64,000 nt of DNA from Crossaster papposus (GCA_037893245.1 JBAIAA010000746.1:496001-560000); one strand, 5' to 3'. Shown: positions 1 to 11,819, counted from the stretch's first letter. The notes: a model not told the origin generated them from the letters alone. Numbers and translations are program-made.

Positions 1-2551
1 ACAGTTGCGACCCAGGTAACAATTCGAGAAGTTGACGGCTGACTAATTCCACTTAAATCTCCATTTGTTAATTGGAAAGAACCTTCGGCCAAAAATCGGA
101 GGGCTGTTATGATCTGCGTGGCGGGTATTGCATGCGACCTCTGTGTCGGATGTTCAACTTGATCACGGATTAAATCTTTCACCTCCAACAGTACATGCCT
201 TGGCATTCGATACCTATTTATCAGTTCCACATCGTCGTAAATGTCCAGTGGCTGTAACCTATCACGAAATACTCGTTGGCGGCGAAGAGTGCGCCTGTTT
301 TCCTTCTCCAGCAGAACCACAAACACTGCAGCCATTTCATTTTAGCGCTATGCGGAGATCCGTAAGCTTTTACGGGAACGCTGGAGTTCCCGCAAAACAA
401 TTGCCCTTTTACGGACGTGTTCTGCGGATTCGCTATTATGCGGATACTTCGTGAATATGGCGCAAACCATAACGGAGGCTTAACGGATCCGTTAAAGCGT
501 GCGGATGCTTTGTGAATAAGGTCCCAGACCATTCCAGAGCCGGGGGTTGGTAGCGTAAAGCTTGCCCCGAATCACGTGATATAGCAACAATGTCTTTGGT
601 CTGGAGAATTTAAATGTAAACTGTGCCAAGCTGTGTGAACAAGTCAGTGTACCAGATATTATTCAAATTCCACACACAAATGGCCAATTAGGCTCCGTTT
701 AAGTTGTCAGAATAAAACATGACCTAGCGTAAGTTCCATACATGTAGTCCATGTAGTCTCTCGAGCCATGACCACACATCCAGCCCCCCTGCCTTAGTCA
801 CTGAGTCCAGTACTAGGGAGCACCGGTGTGTGGAATTAAAGAGAGCCCCGAGCGCCTGATGGTAAACTGCCCCAAAACGGTACACTGACAGCTCAAGCTG
901 GACAAGACTTTATGGTATTCACATGTGATCAGCAGCTGTACAGAGTTTCTCTGAAGGTAATTTGGGCACAGTATCCAGAAAGATTTAGTAATGTAGTACT
1001 CCGTCTCAGGGGCATGCACATGTTGATGAGTTTTGTTGGCTCAGCTGGAACCCTTATGGCAGAGACCGGGTTAACATTTAGAGGGACTGCTAAGATGCTA
1101 ATTAGAAAGAAATTTCAACAGAATGTTAGAGTCCTTCGCATGGTTGCAGAGGAAGTTGAAGAAGACAGTTGTGGAAAATAACATTCAGTGTATAGTTGAC
1201 TTGACTGCTATTCTTGAATACCTGGCCAGCAAAAGTAAAACTGCCAAGTTGTAGATATATTGTCTCATCAAACCGGTCTTCATCATGATGATCAACATCA
1301 AAGCTAAGAGAGATGCAGGGTGGTTACTACATCTTCAAGCTATTAACCATGTGCTACCATACTTCTTTGCAGCTGGGCATGTTAATTATGCTAGGCATGG
1401 ATTGTACGATCTGAGAGACATGGAGTCATTGCCATCAACTATTATGAGCCATCAATGTCCATCAACTCAAAAAGCAGAGTTCATCAGCTAGGACAACACA
1501 TGCAACTCCCTCCAATGAACGTCATCCTGACAGTTCCAGCAAACAAGAAGCAGCTCATATCTGCAATTTGTGAGGCTCTTATCTAAGATAAGCAATTTCA
1601 TCAACACCACACTCAGTTAAACAGATTAGTCATCACAGGTGAGAATGACACACCGGTGTAGAAAGACACAAAGGTGTAGTCATTGACAGAGAAGATATGC
1701 GTACTTCACATGAAGAGGCAGATAACATTCTTGTTCAGCAAATTAATGGTGATGGTCGTAAAGGCAGAGCAAGTCGGCATATCAGTTTTGTCAGATGACA
1801 CAGATGTTTTTGTTCTGTTATCGCCCCCCTACCTAAAGGAGGAGCCAACCTCTCTGGTGGTGATGGAATCCCAGTTCAGGAATTAAAGAGCAGTTTCAGA
1901 CATTCGTGAGACTGTGGATGCTTACAAGTCTTACAAGTTGTTCCGGGGTTTTTAGCCGCTCACTGATGCACTCTCAGGATGTGACACAGTTGCTTGCTGT
2001 TCTGGCATTGGTAAGAAAACTGCTGTAAAAATGCTTCACCAGGAACATTCCTTGTCTTCACGAGTGCCTGCTACGGGTATTCCAACTGTGGAAGTGTTAT
2101 CAGAAACTTGTCAGAAGTAATGGGCAAAGAAGACTTGCAAAGGCTCGACATCCATTCCAAAGCTTTGCAGTTTGCCTTCAAACAACAGAAGCTTTCTAGG
2201 AAAATGCCAACAGGGATCATCTCCAAGCATGCATCTGAAAGGCAGCACTTGATGCAGACCCACCTCCCCTTAGACCCTTGGAGTATGGATTCACTTGCGA
2301 TGATCGAGCGTGCCAGATCTATGGTTTCCACCACTGTACCTGACAATGTTAAACTTGCACGCGCCACTGTGCTGAAATTAATCAAGTGTTCCTGTGTGAG
2401 TGACACACCTTGCAAGTTGATGAGATGTGGATGCAACAAAGCAAGGCTGCCATGCACCATCTTCTGTTACTGCCAAGGAGAAGCTACATGCTGCAATATG
2501 AACTCACCAAACACACTTGTAGATTTGGACGAAGACAACAATGATGAATAA
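1..2551 (+). pseudogene. Decayed PIN-like/CXC mobile-element protein, 3' part
   Basis: No single frame survives, but conserved blocks appear in the expected order. At 912-1,080 lies a VFTCDQQLYR...GGMH-like block (here LRGMHMLMSF). At 1,690-1,830 are EEADNI and DDTDVFVLL, the acidic motifs of a PIN/FEN1-like nuclease. At 1,955-2,040 is GCDTV followed by GIGKKTA, which resembles the helix-hairpin-helix of FEN1-type nucleases. The last block (2,108-2,551) is open to its stop and carries a CXC domain, CSC-x6-C-x4-CGC-x7-C-x4-C-x-C, then an acidic tail. I recognise the family from its many copies in marine-invertebrate genomes but know no settled name. It matches the gene at 12,342-16,852 block for block, and that gene lacks the CXC tail. 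Several frame changes and stops indicate an old dead copy. Its 5' end may lie beyond the window. Assignment of 1-880 is weak. Confidence 0.6.
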
Positions 2552-2691
2552 GTTTAAATTGAATGTTGCAATTATGTGCATTTCCCGGATATGTAAGAGG
2601 TTGTTTTTTATCAGTTCTCCTTATAATTTAGCTTACATTATTGAAGACAATGATTATAGATTGTGTGTTTTGTAAAGGCCAATTTTATTTG
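2552..2691. other. Short AT-rich flank between pseudogene and LTR element
   Basis: This is the 3' flank of the decayed PIN-like copy. It ends in TTTG (2,688-2,691), the left half of the target duplication of the LTR element that follows. No gene is seen. Confidence 0.5.
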
Positions 2692-3456
2692 TGTTACGAA
2701 CCCGTTTAATCCTCTAATCCGTTGGAGTATGTCCTCCCCGCACTAAACATTTGGAATGTTTGAATGTTCGGATTAGTGGCTATGCGCGAGTAAACGCTAC
2801 CCTATAAAAGGACTAACAACCTTTTATTCGCCCTCAGTCAGTGTCCGTGTACATGGACTCGTTATGTGCGACTTTTAGTAGCGCAGCGTTGGGCCAGCAT
2901 CTCGTCAGGCAACCGCCTTCGTCATCGCTGGATCGTGGCCGAGGTTGATGGTGCTAGCTGGGCGGACTACCGGACTGTCGTGGCCCTATTGGCTGAAGTC
3001 TCCGGGGTTCAACGCTGACCTACCTGACTTGGCTGATCCGGTGCAGCGTGCAGAGATGCTTGGCCCGACCGCTGCGCTATACCATTACGAGCACTGGCTG
3101 GGCGGGGCCTGTCCTGTGGGTTCCTTATTAAGGTATTCGGCCGAATATAATTTGCTGTATACTTTTGCTTAATAACCAATTTGCCGGCTTCTTAATTACT
3201 GTATTATTGTCTCTTTGTGTATTTTGTGCTTAATTGATAATTCATTTGCTTTGCATGTATATAATGCCCTAATGCTTTGTTTATTTCTGCTTAAGGTTTA
3301 AGTTGCAAACTAACTGAAACGATGTATGCTGTAATGTTGATTAATTTGGCGAATTAATTAAAATTTGTTAACTATATTTGATTGGCGTGATATTTGCCCC
3401 TTTTTAAAAAGTCATGATTCCCGTTTTCTTCTGCCGTGCGCTTGCCGTACGTAACA
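2692..3456 (+). repeat. 5' LTR of Gmr1-like element
   Basis: It is repeated at 22,069-22,842 with only a handful of substitutions and two small indels. It starts TGTTACG and ends CGTAACA. A TATAAAAG box lies near 2,812, as expected for the LTR promoter. Confidence 0.9.
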
Positions 3457-3459
3457 GAA

Positions 3460-3477
3460 TTGGGGCTTGTCCGGGAA
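3460..3477 (+). other. Primer-binding site, tRNA-Pro type
   Basis: TTGGGGCTTGTCCGGGAA lies three bases past the 5' LTR. It differs at only three of 18 positions from the tRNA-Pro primer site used by murine leukaemia virus (TGGGGGCTCGTCCGGGAT). Confidence 0.7.
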
Positions 3478-3571
3478 ACGAGCAAATATACAAGCTAAGA
3501 AATTGCATACAGTTGGGTAAATTATTACCTTTCATTGTTCCTCAGTTGGTTTGCATACTTTAAACTGAATC

Positions 3572-4120
3572 ATGACGAGCACATTTGATCTTGGTAGTTT
3601 TGTAGCTAGCTTTGAAGCCTCTCCTTCAGAGAGTAAGCTAGATACATTGAAACGTACTGAATTGTTTGACCTAGCTAAGCATCACAAAGTTTCTGTACTT
3701 TCTAGTATGAAAAAAGAAGACTTGAAGGCAGTTTTTGTAGAGTTCTTTGTAGATGAAGGTATTTTGGAATCGCACATGCCAGAGCCTAGTCTTTATACAG
3801 AGGAGGCTGCTATTAGACTTAAAGAACTCGAGTTGGAAATTCAAATCGAGCAAAGAAAAAAAGCCGAAATTGAATTAGGATTAGCTAAGTTAAAGCAAAG
3901 TAGTACACCGCATACCACTGCGTTTGATCCGAGCAAACATATCCGTTTAGTGCCACCATTCCAAGATAAAGAAGTAGACAAGTATTTCGGGCATTTTGAA
4001 AAAGTAGCAGATAGGCTTCAATTGCCCTCAGATATGCGTACTTTGATGCTGCAAAGTGTCTTGACTGGTAAAGCTCAAGAGGTGTATTCAGCACTCCCTG
4101 TTGAACAAAGTAAAGACTAG
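3572..4120 (+). CDS. Gag, N-terminal part (Gmr1-like element)
   Basis: About 180 residues. An N-terminal charged region and a Glu/Lys-rich coiled-coil-like stretch (around residues 75-110) precede the start of a capsid-type helical domain (LVPPFQDKEVDKYFGHFEKV, around residue 126). The first ATG after the leader is used. The frame stops at the edge of the 13.5-kb transposon, so the stop comes from the insertion. The rest of the capsid and the zinc knuckle lie at 17,627-18,310. In this family gag packages the RNA into a cytoplasmic particle. Confidence 0.7.
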   Translation: MTSTFDLGSFVASFEASPSESKLDTLKRTELFDLAKHHKVSVLSSMKKEDLKAVFVEFFVDEGILESHMPEPSLYTEEAAIRLKELELEIQIEQRKKAEIELGLAKLKQSSTPHTTAFDPSKHIRLVPPFQDKEVDKYFGHFEKVADRLQLPSDMRTLMLQSVLTGKAQEVYSALPVEQSKD

Positions 4121-4724
4121 TAAGGGATGAACGCTAATGTCCCGTGACCAAATCTTGGCAACAAAGGTTTGAAAGTGTTTTGGGCATTCCTGAAGGGTAC
4201 TGAACAAATTTGGCTTGGGCTGCCCTCTTCAAAGTTCCGGGCATTTTTGTTAGGGGTCAATTAAGGTCAAACAAGGGTCAAATTTGAAATATATCCCAAT
4301 CTGTTCATGAAGCATATCAAATTAATCGTCTGGTCATCAGAAATCCAAAAATATATAGTTTGCCCTATCTGTGACCTTTCGTTACAGCGCTATGGGGGAA
4401 AACGTGACAAAGGTCAACGCACTTTGATATGGCGGTCAAGTTGACTAAATTGTCCGATTCCAATGATTTTGGTGTGTAATTATAGGTTTCCTGACATGAC
4501 AAATTCAACTGAACAACTTTTAAAAATCCAAGAGGTCCCCTTGACCTTGAAATTCAAAATGGCTGCCAAAATGAACGTATTTTTCCAATTTTCCCATTCC
4601 CAAGACCATAAAGGCTTAAGTCAAAAACAATCCCAATTGGATTTATAGCCCAATTCCACAAAGTTTTAACTCAATGAAACAGGTTTTAGTATAGTTACCA
4701 ATGTTACCACCTGAAAGACTCAGC
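4120..4724 (+). repeat. Left TIR of 13.5-kb transposon
   Basis: It is the reverse complement of 17,018-17,622 with a few substitutions and small indels. The outer 30 bases are identical on both sides. The match ends around TTACCACCTGAAAGACTCA. A short open frame in the TIR occurs in both copies and is not regarded as coding. Confidence 0.88.
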
Positions 4725-5801
4725 TCAGACTTAGGTCTTTCTGGCTTGGTAACTGATTTGCTAATAGTGAGATATGGTTTTCTGGCCTACCCAATTGCCA
4801 GAATGTATGCCATAAAGACTACATAATTCCCCTTCATTCTTAGTTATTTAGACTTGTACCCTCAAATAAAATGATACCTAGGCAATAGGCATGGCAACAT
4901 GGTAAACATTCCACAGAGATGAGTGGTTTCAGTAATACTATCGCCACTTGTGAACCCTAATCACTTTAACACTTGACTTCTTGACATGTGACCTTCTTTC
5001 TATTAAAATACAATAAACCAAAGTTAAGATGATTTAAAAGTGTGTCATTTGCATGTTTGGTGGTTTAAAAACCCATTTAAAAACCCTTGCTCCTACATGG
5101 GCTTATCATAATAACTTGTTTTTCTGAAGTGAACATTTTTTCTAGTGAAGACTGAGAGGAGTGAGAGGTGGAACTGTGTTATCAATGGTTATGACTATAC
5201 TTCCCCTCTAAATTGAGTTACTGAATATTCCAGCTTATCTCAGCTACTACAGAAGTCTTAAGGTGAGTGTTTCATATTATTAATACTGTAAATGTACTAT
5301 ACTTCAACATGCGGGTGGGCCTATTTGGTGCAATACACTAATACAGTGAAAGATCTAATGTATGCCTATTTAAAATCAATTTACACAAAATGAGGAAGTG
5401 TTTATTAGTATCATTACGAATAAGTTTTATTGTATGACTATTGACTAATTGACTATGATCATACAAATGATCTTACCTAAATGAAAAACTTTGCCAACAT
5501 GAACTTGCCTAACAGAAAATCTATGCTAAAATGATCTTGCCTAACATGATCTTGTTTGCTACCCCACTATCTACCATTTGCAGCTATCAAGACCCTTCTG
5601 TACAGCGATCACCTCTGCTTAGCTACCTTTCAAGACTCTTACCTGGAATCACCCGCACTATAGCTTTAGTTTCAGGACATTGCTTGCAATCACCACTACT
5701 TTAGCTAGTTTCAAGAAACACCCTTTGTCCCTGCCAACCCCTCTATCTGCCGAGTATCTAGACCCCTGTGAGCCTGCAATCTACCCATCACCTAGCTATA
5801 T
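4725..5801 (+). other. Untranslated leader region of the 13.5-kb transposon
   Basis: No coding frame. Repeated short phrases (TGATCTTGCCTAACATGA near 5,500; ATCAAGACCCTTCTGT near 5,587) recur just before the gene start at 12,315-12,330, showing that the two sides were contiguous before the LTR element landed. A good splice-donor match (AAG/GTGAGTG at about 5,261) could end a 5' leader exon, but that is inference. Confidence 0.4.
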
Positions 5802-6092
5802 TGTAACGTAGATTTTGCCTGGGGTCGATACAACACACAAGAAGGAATCTGGACTCAGTGTTCCGTGATTTCCGGTGAATATACCTGCCGTTTTATTGTG
5901 GACTCTCGCCTACAAAACACTGCCATGAAGTACGCACAATCACGCGGTCTCTAAAACTGGTCAGAACTGGTTCGGCGTATGCGCGATCCAAAGACGGGTT
6001 TCCGGGGCGCACCAGCAGGAGCCACCAGGGCGATCCCACCATCGTGGAATCGCTCCAGCGCCCTCTACCGTCCAACCGGCACGGACGCTACA
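5802..6092 (-). repeat. 3' LTR of gag-only element
   Basis: Direct repeat of 11,981-12,271. A polypurine tract (minus strand GTGGGGGGCTG) abuts its start at 6,093-6,103, which sets the element's orientation. Confidence 0.88.
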
Positions 6093-6207
6093 CAGCCCCC
6101 CACGAAGACCTTGTTTGCCCCCAAACAAGACTATGGGCGCTGCTGCCGCACCCCGGCCAACCGCCCCGGAAAGCGCATAACGCCAACAATTAGATAACAA
6201 CAAAAGT

Positions 6208-9200
6208 TTAAAGTTCCCGTCTAGGAGGTGGGAGGTGGCCGCCGCATGACGCCGTCCCTGTCCAAACGCATCCAGGTCCCGTCCGGTAGCTCCACCCGAC
6301 ACCCGGCCGGCAAGACTCAGGGCTGCCCACGCCATTGGAGCTCCGTCTGCGTCCCTCCTTCCGCCCGAGCTGGCGGGAAGGGTCTGGCGGTGCTGCTTCC
6401 TTCTGGGTGGCGAGAGCGGTGTCCGTGTCCCCGTTGTCCTGACCAACGGCCCGGGGGCGCCGAGGTAGCCTCTCCTGGTCCTGGCTTGGCTGGCTGGCCG
6501 ACTCGTCCTGTTTCGTGCGAGGAGGCCGGGAGGGCCGCTCCGAGTGGAGGTGGTTCCCCGGCTCTCCCGCTGGAACTGGGCCCCGTCGTTTCTTGGTCGG
6601 GGGCGGTGACGCGGGACTGGCAGCGGCTGGGTGATCCCGCCTGCCGTGGGAAAGGTCGGGGCTCTCCTGTCGGGAGAGGCGAGGCGGAGAAGGTCCTCGG
6701 CCGGCGGGATTGATGAGCTCTATCTCGTCGTCGCTGGGATGAATCTTTAGGGCGTCCATCTCCGCCATCACCCCGGCCACCAGCCCCTCCCGGCAGTACC
6801 GATGGTGACGTCCCCGGATATCGTCTCGGTAGAACCGCACTCCGCAGCCCCGTTCGCACGCGTACGGGCGTTCCGCGTGGAGCTTCTCGCACGCAGTGCG
6901 GATGTGTCTGCGGCGGTTGCTGCTGCGGGTGAAAGCCTTCCCACAGTGGGGGCACATCACGGGAGCCCTCCTGCGGGGGAAAGGAAGTTTGGTTAACGCA
7001 AGACAATATCGGCTAGGCCGGACTACCTTCCGGCCGGCGCGAGTATACCTCCCGGCGTCTGGTTCCGTCGGTGGAGAAGGTGGCCGATCGCACCCCGCCT
7101 CGTGCTCGCCTAGCCCTGGACCCGGTTTTGCACCCGTCTCAACCTGCCCTTTTGGGGCGGCATCCGCCTCCGCCTCCGTCAATGCCGGTGGTAGTTCCTC
7201 CTCGTCCGTCTGGTCACCCATGTCCCCTTGCGGGGCTGGCCTGGCTTGACCCGTCGGTCCGGGAACATGCGGTCTCAGCACTCCTTCGGCCCCAGGCTGG
7301 GGCGGCGGGGGGCTGGCTCTTCCCCTCCGGCGGGGGCAGTCTCTCCTGAAGTGGCCAAACTCATGGCACCTGTAGCACTCCACCTGAGCCGGCGCGTTAG
7401 GTTTGTACTCCACCTGGGGAACCGACTCAGGCTCTGCAGCAGAAACTGGAGGAAGCTTCCCTACCGACATCACGTCTCTGGCTCCGGCCTTCCCCTTCCG
7501 GCTATACTCCTGTGACTTCATGAACGCCTCCATCTCGGTTGCGAGCGTGATGGCTTCGGTCAGGGTTGCCGCCTTCCGGGAGAGCAGGTGACGCTGCAGC
7601 TGTTCCTCCCCCAAGGCCCTCCGGAACGCCTCTACGCCCAAGTCCTTCCGGGCCTGCGCAGGGAACCTTGGGTAGCTTTTCAACACCAGCCGCCGAATGG
7701 ATTTTCCCAAGCTGCTGAGCGACTCGTCGCGGCCCCTCGTCCGCATGGACAATTTGGCCCGATGTAGTAGGACCTGCGCCGTCACGCCGAAGCGGTGCTC
7801 CATGTTTTCCAAGATGAAGGAGTATTCCCCCCGTGCCTCTGGCGCCATATCTGCCAGTGCTTCCAGAGCTGTGCTCTTCAGGTGAGCCGCCAGATACATC
7901 GCCTTCTCGGACTCACTCCAATGGTTGACCGCCGCGACGCTCTCAAAATGGATCAAGTAGTCCGACCAAGACGAGACCCCATCAAACCTATACGGGAGCA
8001 TCAACGGTCTCCGGCCTCCCGTTTCCATTGGTTCCTGTGTGCGGAGCAGTGTTGGCGGCTCCGCTCCATTGACTTGTGTGCGGAGCAGCGTTGACGGCTC
8101 CGCTCCATTGGCTTGTGCGCGGAGCAACTCCGCTCCATTGACTCCCATGCGGAGCAGCGTTGACGGCTCCGCTCCATTGGCTTGTGTGCGGAGCAGCTCT
8201 GCTCCATTGACTCCCATGCGGAGCAGTGCCGACGGCTCCGCTCCATTGGTTTGTGCGCGGAGCAGCTCTGCTCCATTGACTCCCATGTATCCAAGAGATT
8301 CGCCACTGGACGCAACAGAACTTCCTGAAGTTAAATGACGACAAGACAGAGTTCCTTTTATTTGGATCACGTCAACAATTATCAAAAGTTTCAGTGCCAT
8401 ACATTTCCATCGGTGATGCTCAGATAGCTCCCTCGTTGCAGGCTCGGAACTTGGGTGTTATTTTTGATTCGTCAATGACACTTCAACCACACATCAACAA
8501 CGTCATTCGTCTCTCAACATTTCACATCAGGAACATCGGTAAAATACGCAAGTTTTTGGACAAGAGCGCTACAGAAAAAGTAATTCATGCATTTGTCACT
8601 TCTCGCCTTGACAACGGCAATGCCCTTTTCTATGGTCTTCCGCATAACCAGATTGCTCGTCTCCAACGCCTCCAAAACACCGCAGCCCGCATGGTTACAC
8701 TCTCAAAAAAATCCTGTTCCATCACCCCCATCCTGGAACAACTTCATTGGCTCCCTGTCTCTCAACGAATAATCTTCAAGCTTATGCTAATTGTCCACAA
8801 AGCACTCAATGGCAAGGCTCCCCATTACATCTCAGAACTTCTTCAAGTTTACACTCCATCAAGGAACCTACGATCCAGCAACATGCTTCTCCTCAAAGAA
8901 TCCAAGTCACGACACTCGTGGGGCGACAGACGTTTTTCTGCAGCTGCACCACACATCTGGAACTCTTTACCGCTTAATCTTAGATCTTGTCTGTGTACAA
9001 CAAAATTCAAATCACTTCTCAAAACTTATCTCATGTCTCAGGTTTTCAAGAACTAATTTATTTGTTCCTCTCATTTGTTACTGTTTCTTTCAAGTTAAAT
9101 ATTACTTTGTTTGTTTTTTAGGGTCTCTGCGCCTTGAACACCCAGCAGGGTGGATATGTGCGCATTACAAATCTTATTATTATTATTATTATTATGCGGA

Positions 9201-9893
9201 GCAGTGCCGACGGCTCCGCTCCGTTGGTTTGTGTGCGGAGCAGCTCGGCTCCATTGACTCCCATGCGGAGCAGTGCCGACTATGCGCTGTAGGTGTCCTG
9301 GCGATGCCCCGCCCCCGCTGCTCTGACGTGTCCAGACGAGGCCCCGCCCCCGCCGCATCAACGGCCACAGCTTGGGATCGCCCCGTGCGGAACGAACCGT
9401 CTGCCGCGCCGCCGTCTACAGCACGGGCCGGGCCCCCTACGGACTCGATATAATTTGTATAGAACAACTGAGGGATGTCCCGATGAGGCCCCGCCCCCGC
9501 TGCATCGACGGGCACAGCTCGGAATTGCTCCGCGTGGAACAAAACGTCAGCCGCGCCGCCGTCTACAGCACGGGTCGGGCCCCCCACGGACTCGGTAGCG
9601 ACCCCAGACAATTTATGGGGAAGGGCGCCCTCACTCCGAATCGGAGTGGACGCACCGTCGCCCCCCAACCATTGGGACATGTCTCTAAATTCCCCGCTAT
9701 CATTTCCCAATTCCTCCCCCAGGAAACACCCTGACTCCCAGGAAACCACAGCCCCCCGAGAGCTCTTCGGTAAATCCTTAAAGAAGGCCTCTAATTCCTC
9801 CGGTGTGATGCACGGAGTGCCTGCATAATGAAAACTTTTGGCCCAAAACGGGCATAAGGTCCGTGTGTGTGTGTGCCACGGAAGTTGTTGCAA
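6208..9893 (-). CDS. Gag-like protein with CCHC and C2H2-type zinc fingers, interrupted
   Basis: Minus-strand coding sequence on both sides of the LINE at 8,288-9,193. The 5' side (9,893-9,192) is an Ala/Gly-rich region of unknown role. Next come tandem NGAE-type repeats, then a retroelement gag capsid domain (PYRFDGVSSWSDYLIHFESV onward, encoded from about 8,000 down to 7,500). A CCHC knuckle (CYRCHEFGHFRRDC) is encoded near 7,375. After a Pro-rich linker there is a C2H2 finger (CPHCGKAFTRSSNRRRHIRTAC) near 6,950 and a second Cys/His pair (CERGCGVRF...HHRYC). The last 170 residues are basic and low-complexity. A short N-terminal piece may lie at about 11,820-11,940. Extra C2H2-type fingers after a gag knuckle are unusual. 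GC content is far above the surroundings. Confidence 0.62.
8037..8285 (-). repeat. In-frame minisatellite inside gag
   Basis: Imperfect tandem units built on CGGAGCAG...GACGGCTCCGCTCCATTG encode LLR-x-NGAEP type repeats. The array resumes at 9,194-9,290 on the other side of the LINE, so the LINE landed inside it. Confidence 0.75.
8288..9193 (+). mobile_element. 5'-truncated LINE (CR1/L2-like), 3' end
   Basis: An open frame from 8,289 to 9,056 encodes the region after the polymerase core of a CR1/L2/Jockey-type reverse transcriptase: LNDDKTEFLLFGS, LGVIFDSSM, SRLDNGNALFYGLP, RLQRLQNTAARM, LHWLPVSQRI, and a closing WNSLPLNLR...FKSLLKTYL. The 3' UTR ends in ATT repeats (9,175-9,193), the microsatellite tail typical of L2/CR1-type LINEs. 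It interrupts the gag minisatellite; flanks join as ...CCCATG/CGGAGCAG, with at most ATG duplicated. The coding part is intact but only a C-terminal fragment. Confidence 0.82.
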
Positions 9894-10108
9894 ATTGACC
9901 TAACAATTAGCATACCACACACAACATAGGCCGCGAAGGGAACGTGGCTCGTGTTGGACCCGTCCATTGCAGATTATGGGGTAGAAGGTTATAAATGTAG
10001 GGGCACCCAGGTTTTCTAATCATGCACAGAATTAGTGCAGCACACTTTTCAAGTTTTATAACAACACGCAGGAAAATATATAATATAAATGACACAGACA
10101 AGTCAGGT

Positions 10109-10518
10109 TTTTTTTGACAAACGATAAACTTGAATATTTATTTTGTAAAAATGGGAAAATTTATATTTAAACAGTAGCACAAAACACATTTGTTATTATA
10201 AAAGCCCCAAAGAGCTGCAATGATATGAGGCTTCCGAATGAAGGTAGTGAATAACATTTAGCATCCTGATTTTTTGTCTCATTATAGTACATTTGCACAT
10301 TCATCGTAACGCTTGTCCCAGCCAATGTAATGAACTAAGCCATACACGGTGTCATGTTCGGTTTTGAAATCCAAAATGTTCAGAGGGTACAGCTTGCTGG
10401 TTGACCAGTTTGTGGCCGTTTGACGCTCTCGGTGGAATGCTGGTCCCTCTGCTAATGCCTTGTAGCCAACTCTACGTTGGCACCTTTTTTTCGCCGGTCT
10501 GCCATACAAGTCACCTTG
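10109..10518 (-). pseudogene. Captured 3'-terminal exon with chromo-barrel/Tudor-knot-like end
   Basis: On the minus strand a pyrimidine-rich tract ending TTGTTCAAG (about 10,519-10,540) looks like a 3' splice site. The following frame reads ...WSTSKLYPLNILDF...VHYIGWDKRYDE and stops at 10,282. The SKLYPLNI and VHYIGWDKRYDE blocks resemble chromo-barrel or Tudor-knot domains (MRG15/MSL3/ARID4 type). About 150 bp downstream are an AATAAA signal (near 10,136) and a short A-tract (10,108-10,115). This looks like the last exon of a host chromatin-protein gene carried inside the gag-only LTR element. The resemblance rests on about 35 residues, so the family call is tentative. Confidence 0.35.
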
Positions 10519-11819
10519 AACAAAAACAAACAAAAAATGGGAGAAATCATTACACCCGTGTAGGAAATTTATCAGTGTTGTTGACTCAAATTGGTGACTA
10601 GACTAAATTAATCTTGAATCCGATTTTATTGAAATCGATTTCGACTTGTCTTGACTTGCATGGACTTGTATGGAAATGAAGACTTGGGTCACTCGACTCG
10701 ACTCAGTAAAACAAAATGTTGGTTACACTAAAATTATTTTAATAATTTTCTTTGTTTAGGCCCAGAACGCCTAAACTAAAACTAAAGTTGGAAAAAATGT
10801 GGAAATAAAATCTGGAAAACACCGCCATTATGCAAAGATGCATGTACTAAATTATATCAACACAGTTCTGCAAACATGACTTTGAACAAGAAATTATTTA
10901 GGTCCTAATCAGGGCTTTTCAGTTGACTGTATGTAAATTAAAACGCCATGGTTTTTTAATATCCGAGCTCATTTTGACAACAAGAACCTGAATTCTATGC
11001 ATGCACATTCTCATGCATTGGCAGTACAGTCAGCATTGGCATACACATACCCGGTTGCTAGTGGAACAGTCCAAAATCCCACGATGTCTCAGAATTCAGG
11101 CGATGACGATCTAAAAAACTCTCTCAAATAGATTCTTCTCCTTTGTCAAAATCACTCTGGTCACGTTTACATTATTCCAAATGAACACAATATACCAGAG
11201 AAGCTATCACAGTCGATATGGTGGTAAAACGAGGGTACAAATCAGCAGATAATGCTCAGCTTGGACAGCGCAACATTCACCAGCAAGCAGAATAAGGTCA
11301 ATTGTTGCGCAACACAACGCGGGCTTTAGGTCACGTGGCCACATAGCGGTCGGCCTTTGTAACAATTCTGTTTATTGGAAGAAAACTTAGAAGAAAAAAT
11401 GATCACTGGATTTCTGACCAATCACCATGGATCTTATATGAGTGGACGGGGAATTTCATCTACTTTCCAAAACCGTTCACCCCTTTGCGACATGACGTCG
11501 ATTTATCCGGTCACGTCCGGATAAACAACGCGGGTAGCAAATTTAGGGTCAAATTTCTGTTCTCTCCATAGACAATTGCATCGAATGCCCAAGTTTGAAA
11601 GAAAAATGATCACTGGTTTTGTGACTTTACTTAGTAAAACATACATGATCATGAAGCTAGAATAATGAACTTTAAGAATCTGTTCACCCCTTTTTGCGGC
11701 GATCACCCGTTCTAAAGATACCTGTGTTTTAGTCGAAAAAAACCTGCTAAAAACTTGACGATTTACGTGTTAAAGCCTCTGTGGACGTTTCCGGGCGAGC
11801 AGATGCGCGCTAGTTTTCA
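10519..11819 (-). other. Non-coding sequence between captured exon and 5' end of gag-only element
   Basis: No supportable frame. GACTT/GGACTTG-rich short repeats lie at 10,640-10,700. A pair of diverged direct repeats (GATCACTGG...GTTCACCCCTTT) lies at 11,401-11,490 and 11,608-11,700. It may be intron and upstream sequence of the captured gene, or a further insertion into gag. Confidence 0.35.

Noticed and set aside
221-532. Minus-strand 103-residue frame near the window start
   Set aside because: No domain, and the plus strand around it has weak family similarity to the PIN-like element.
4463-4648. 61-residue frame in the 13.5-kb transposon, also at 17,098-17,283
   Set aside because: It is inside both TIRs, so its conservation reflects TIR identity; no coding signature.
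6228-7585. Plus-strand frames opposite the gag-like gene
   Set aside because: They are GC-rich shadows of the minus-strand gag frame, which carries the zinc fingers.
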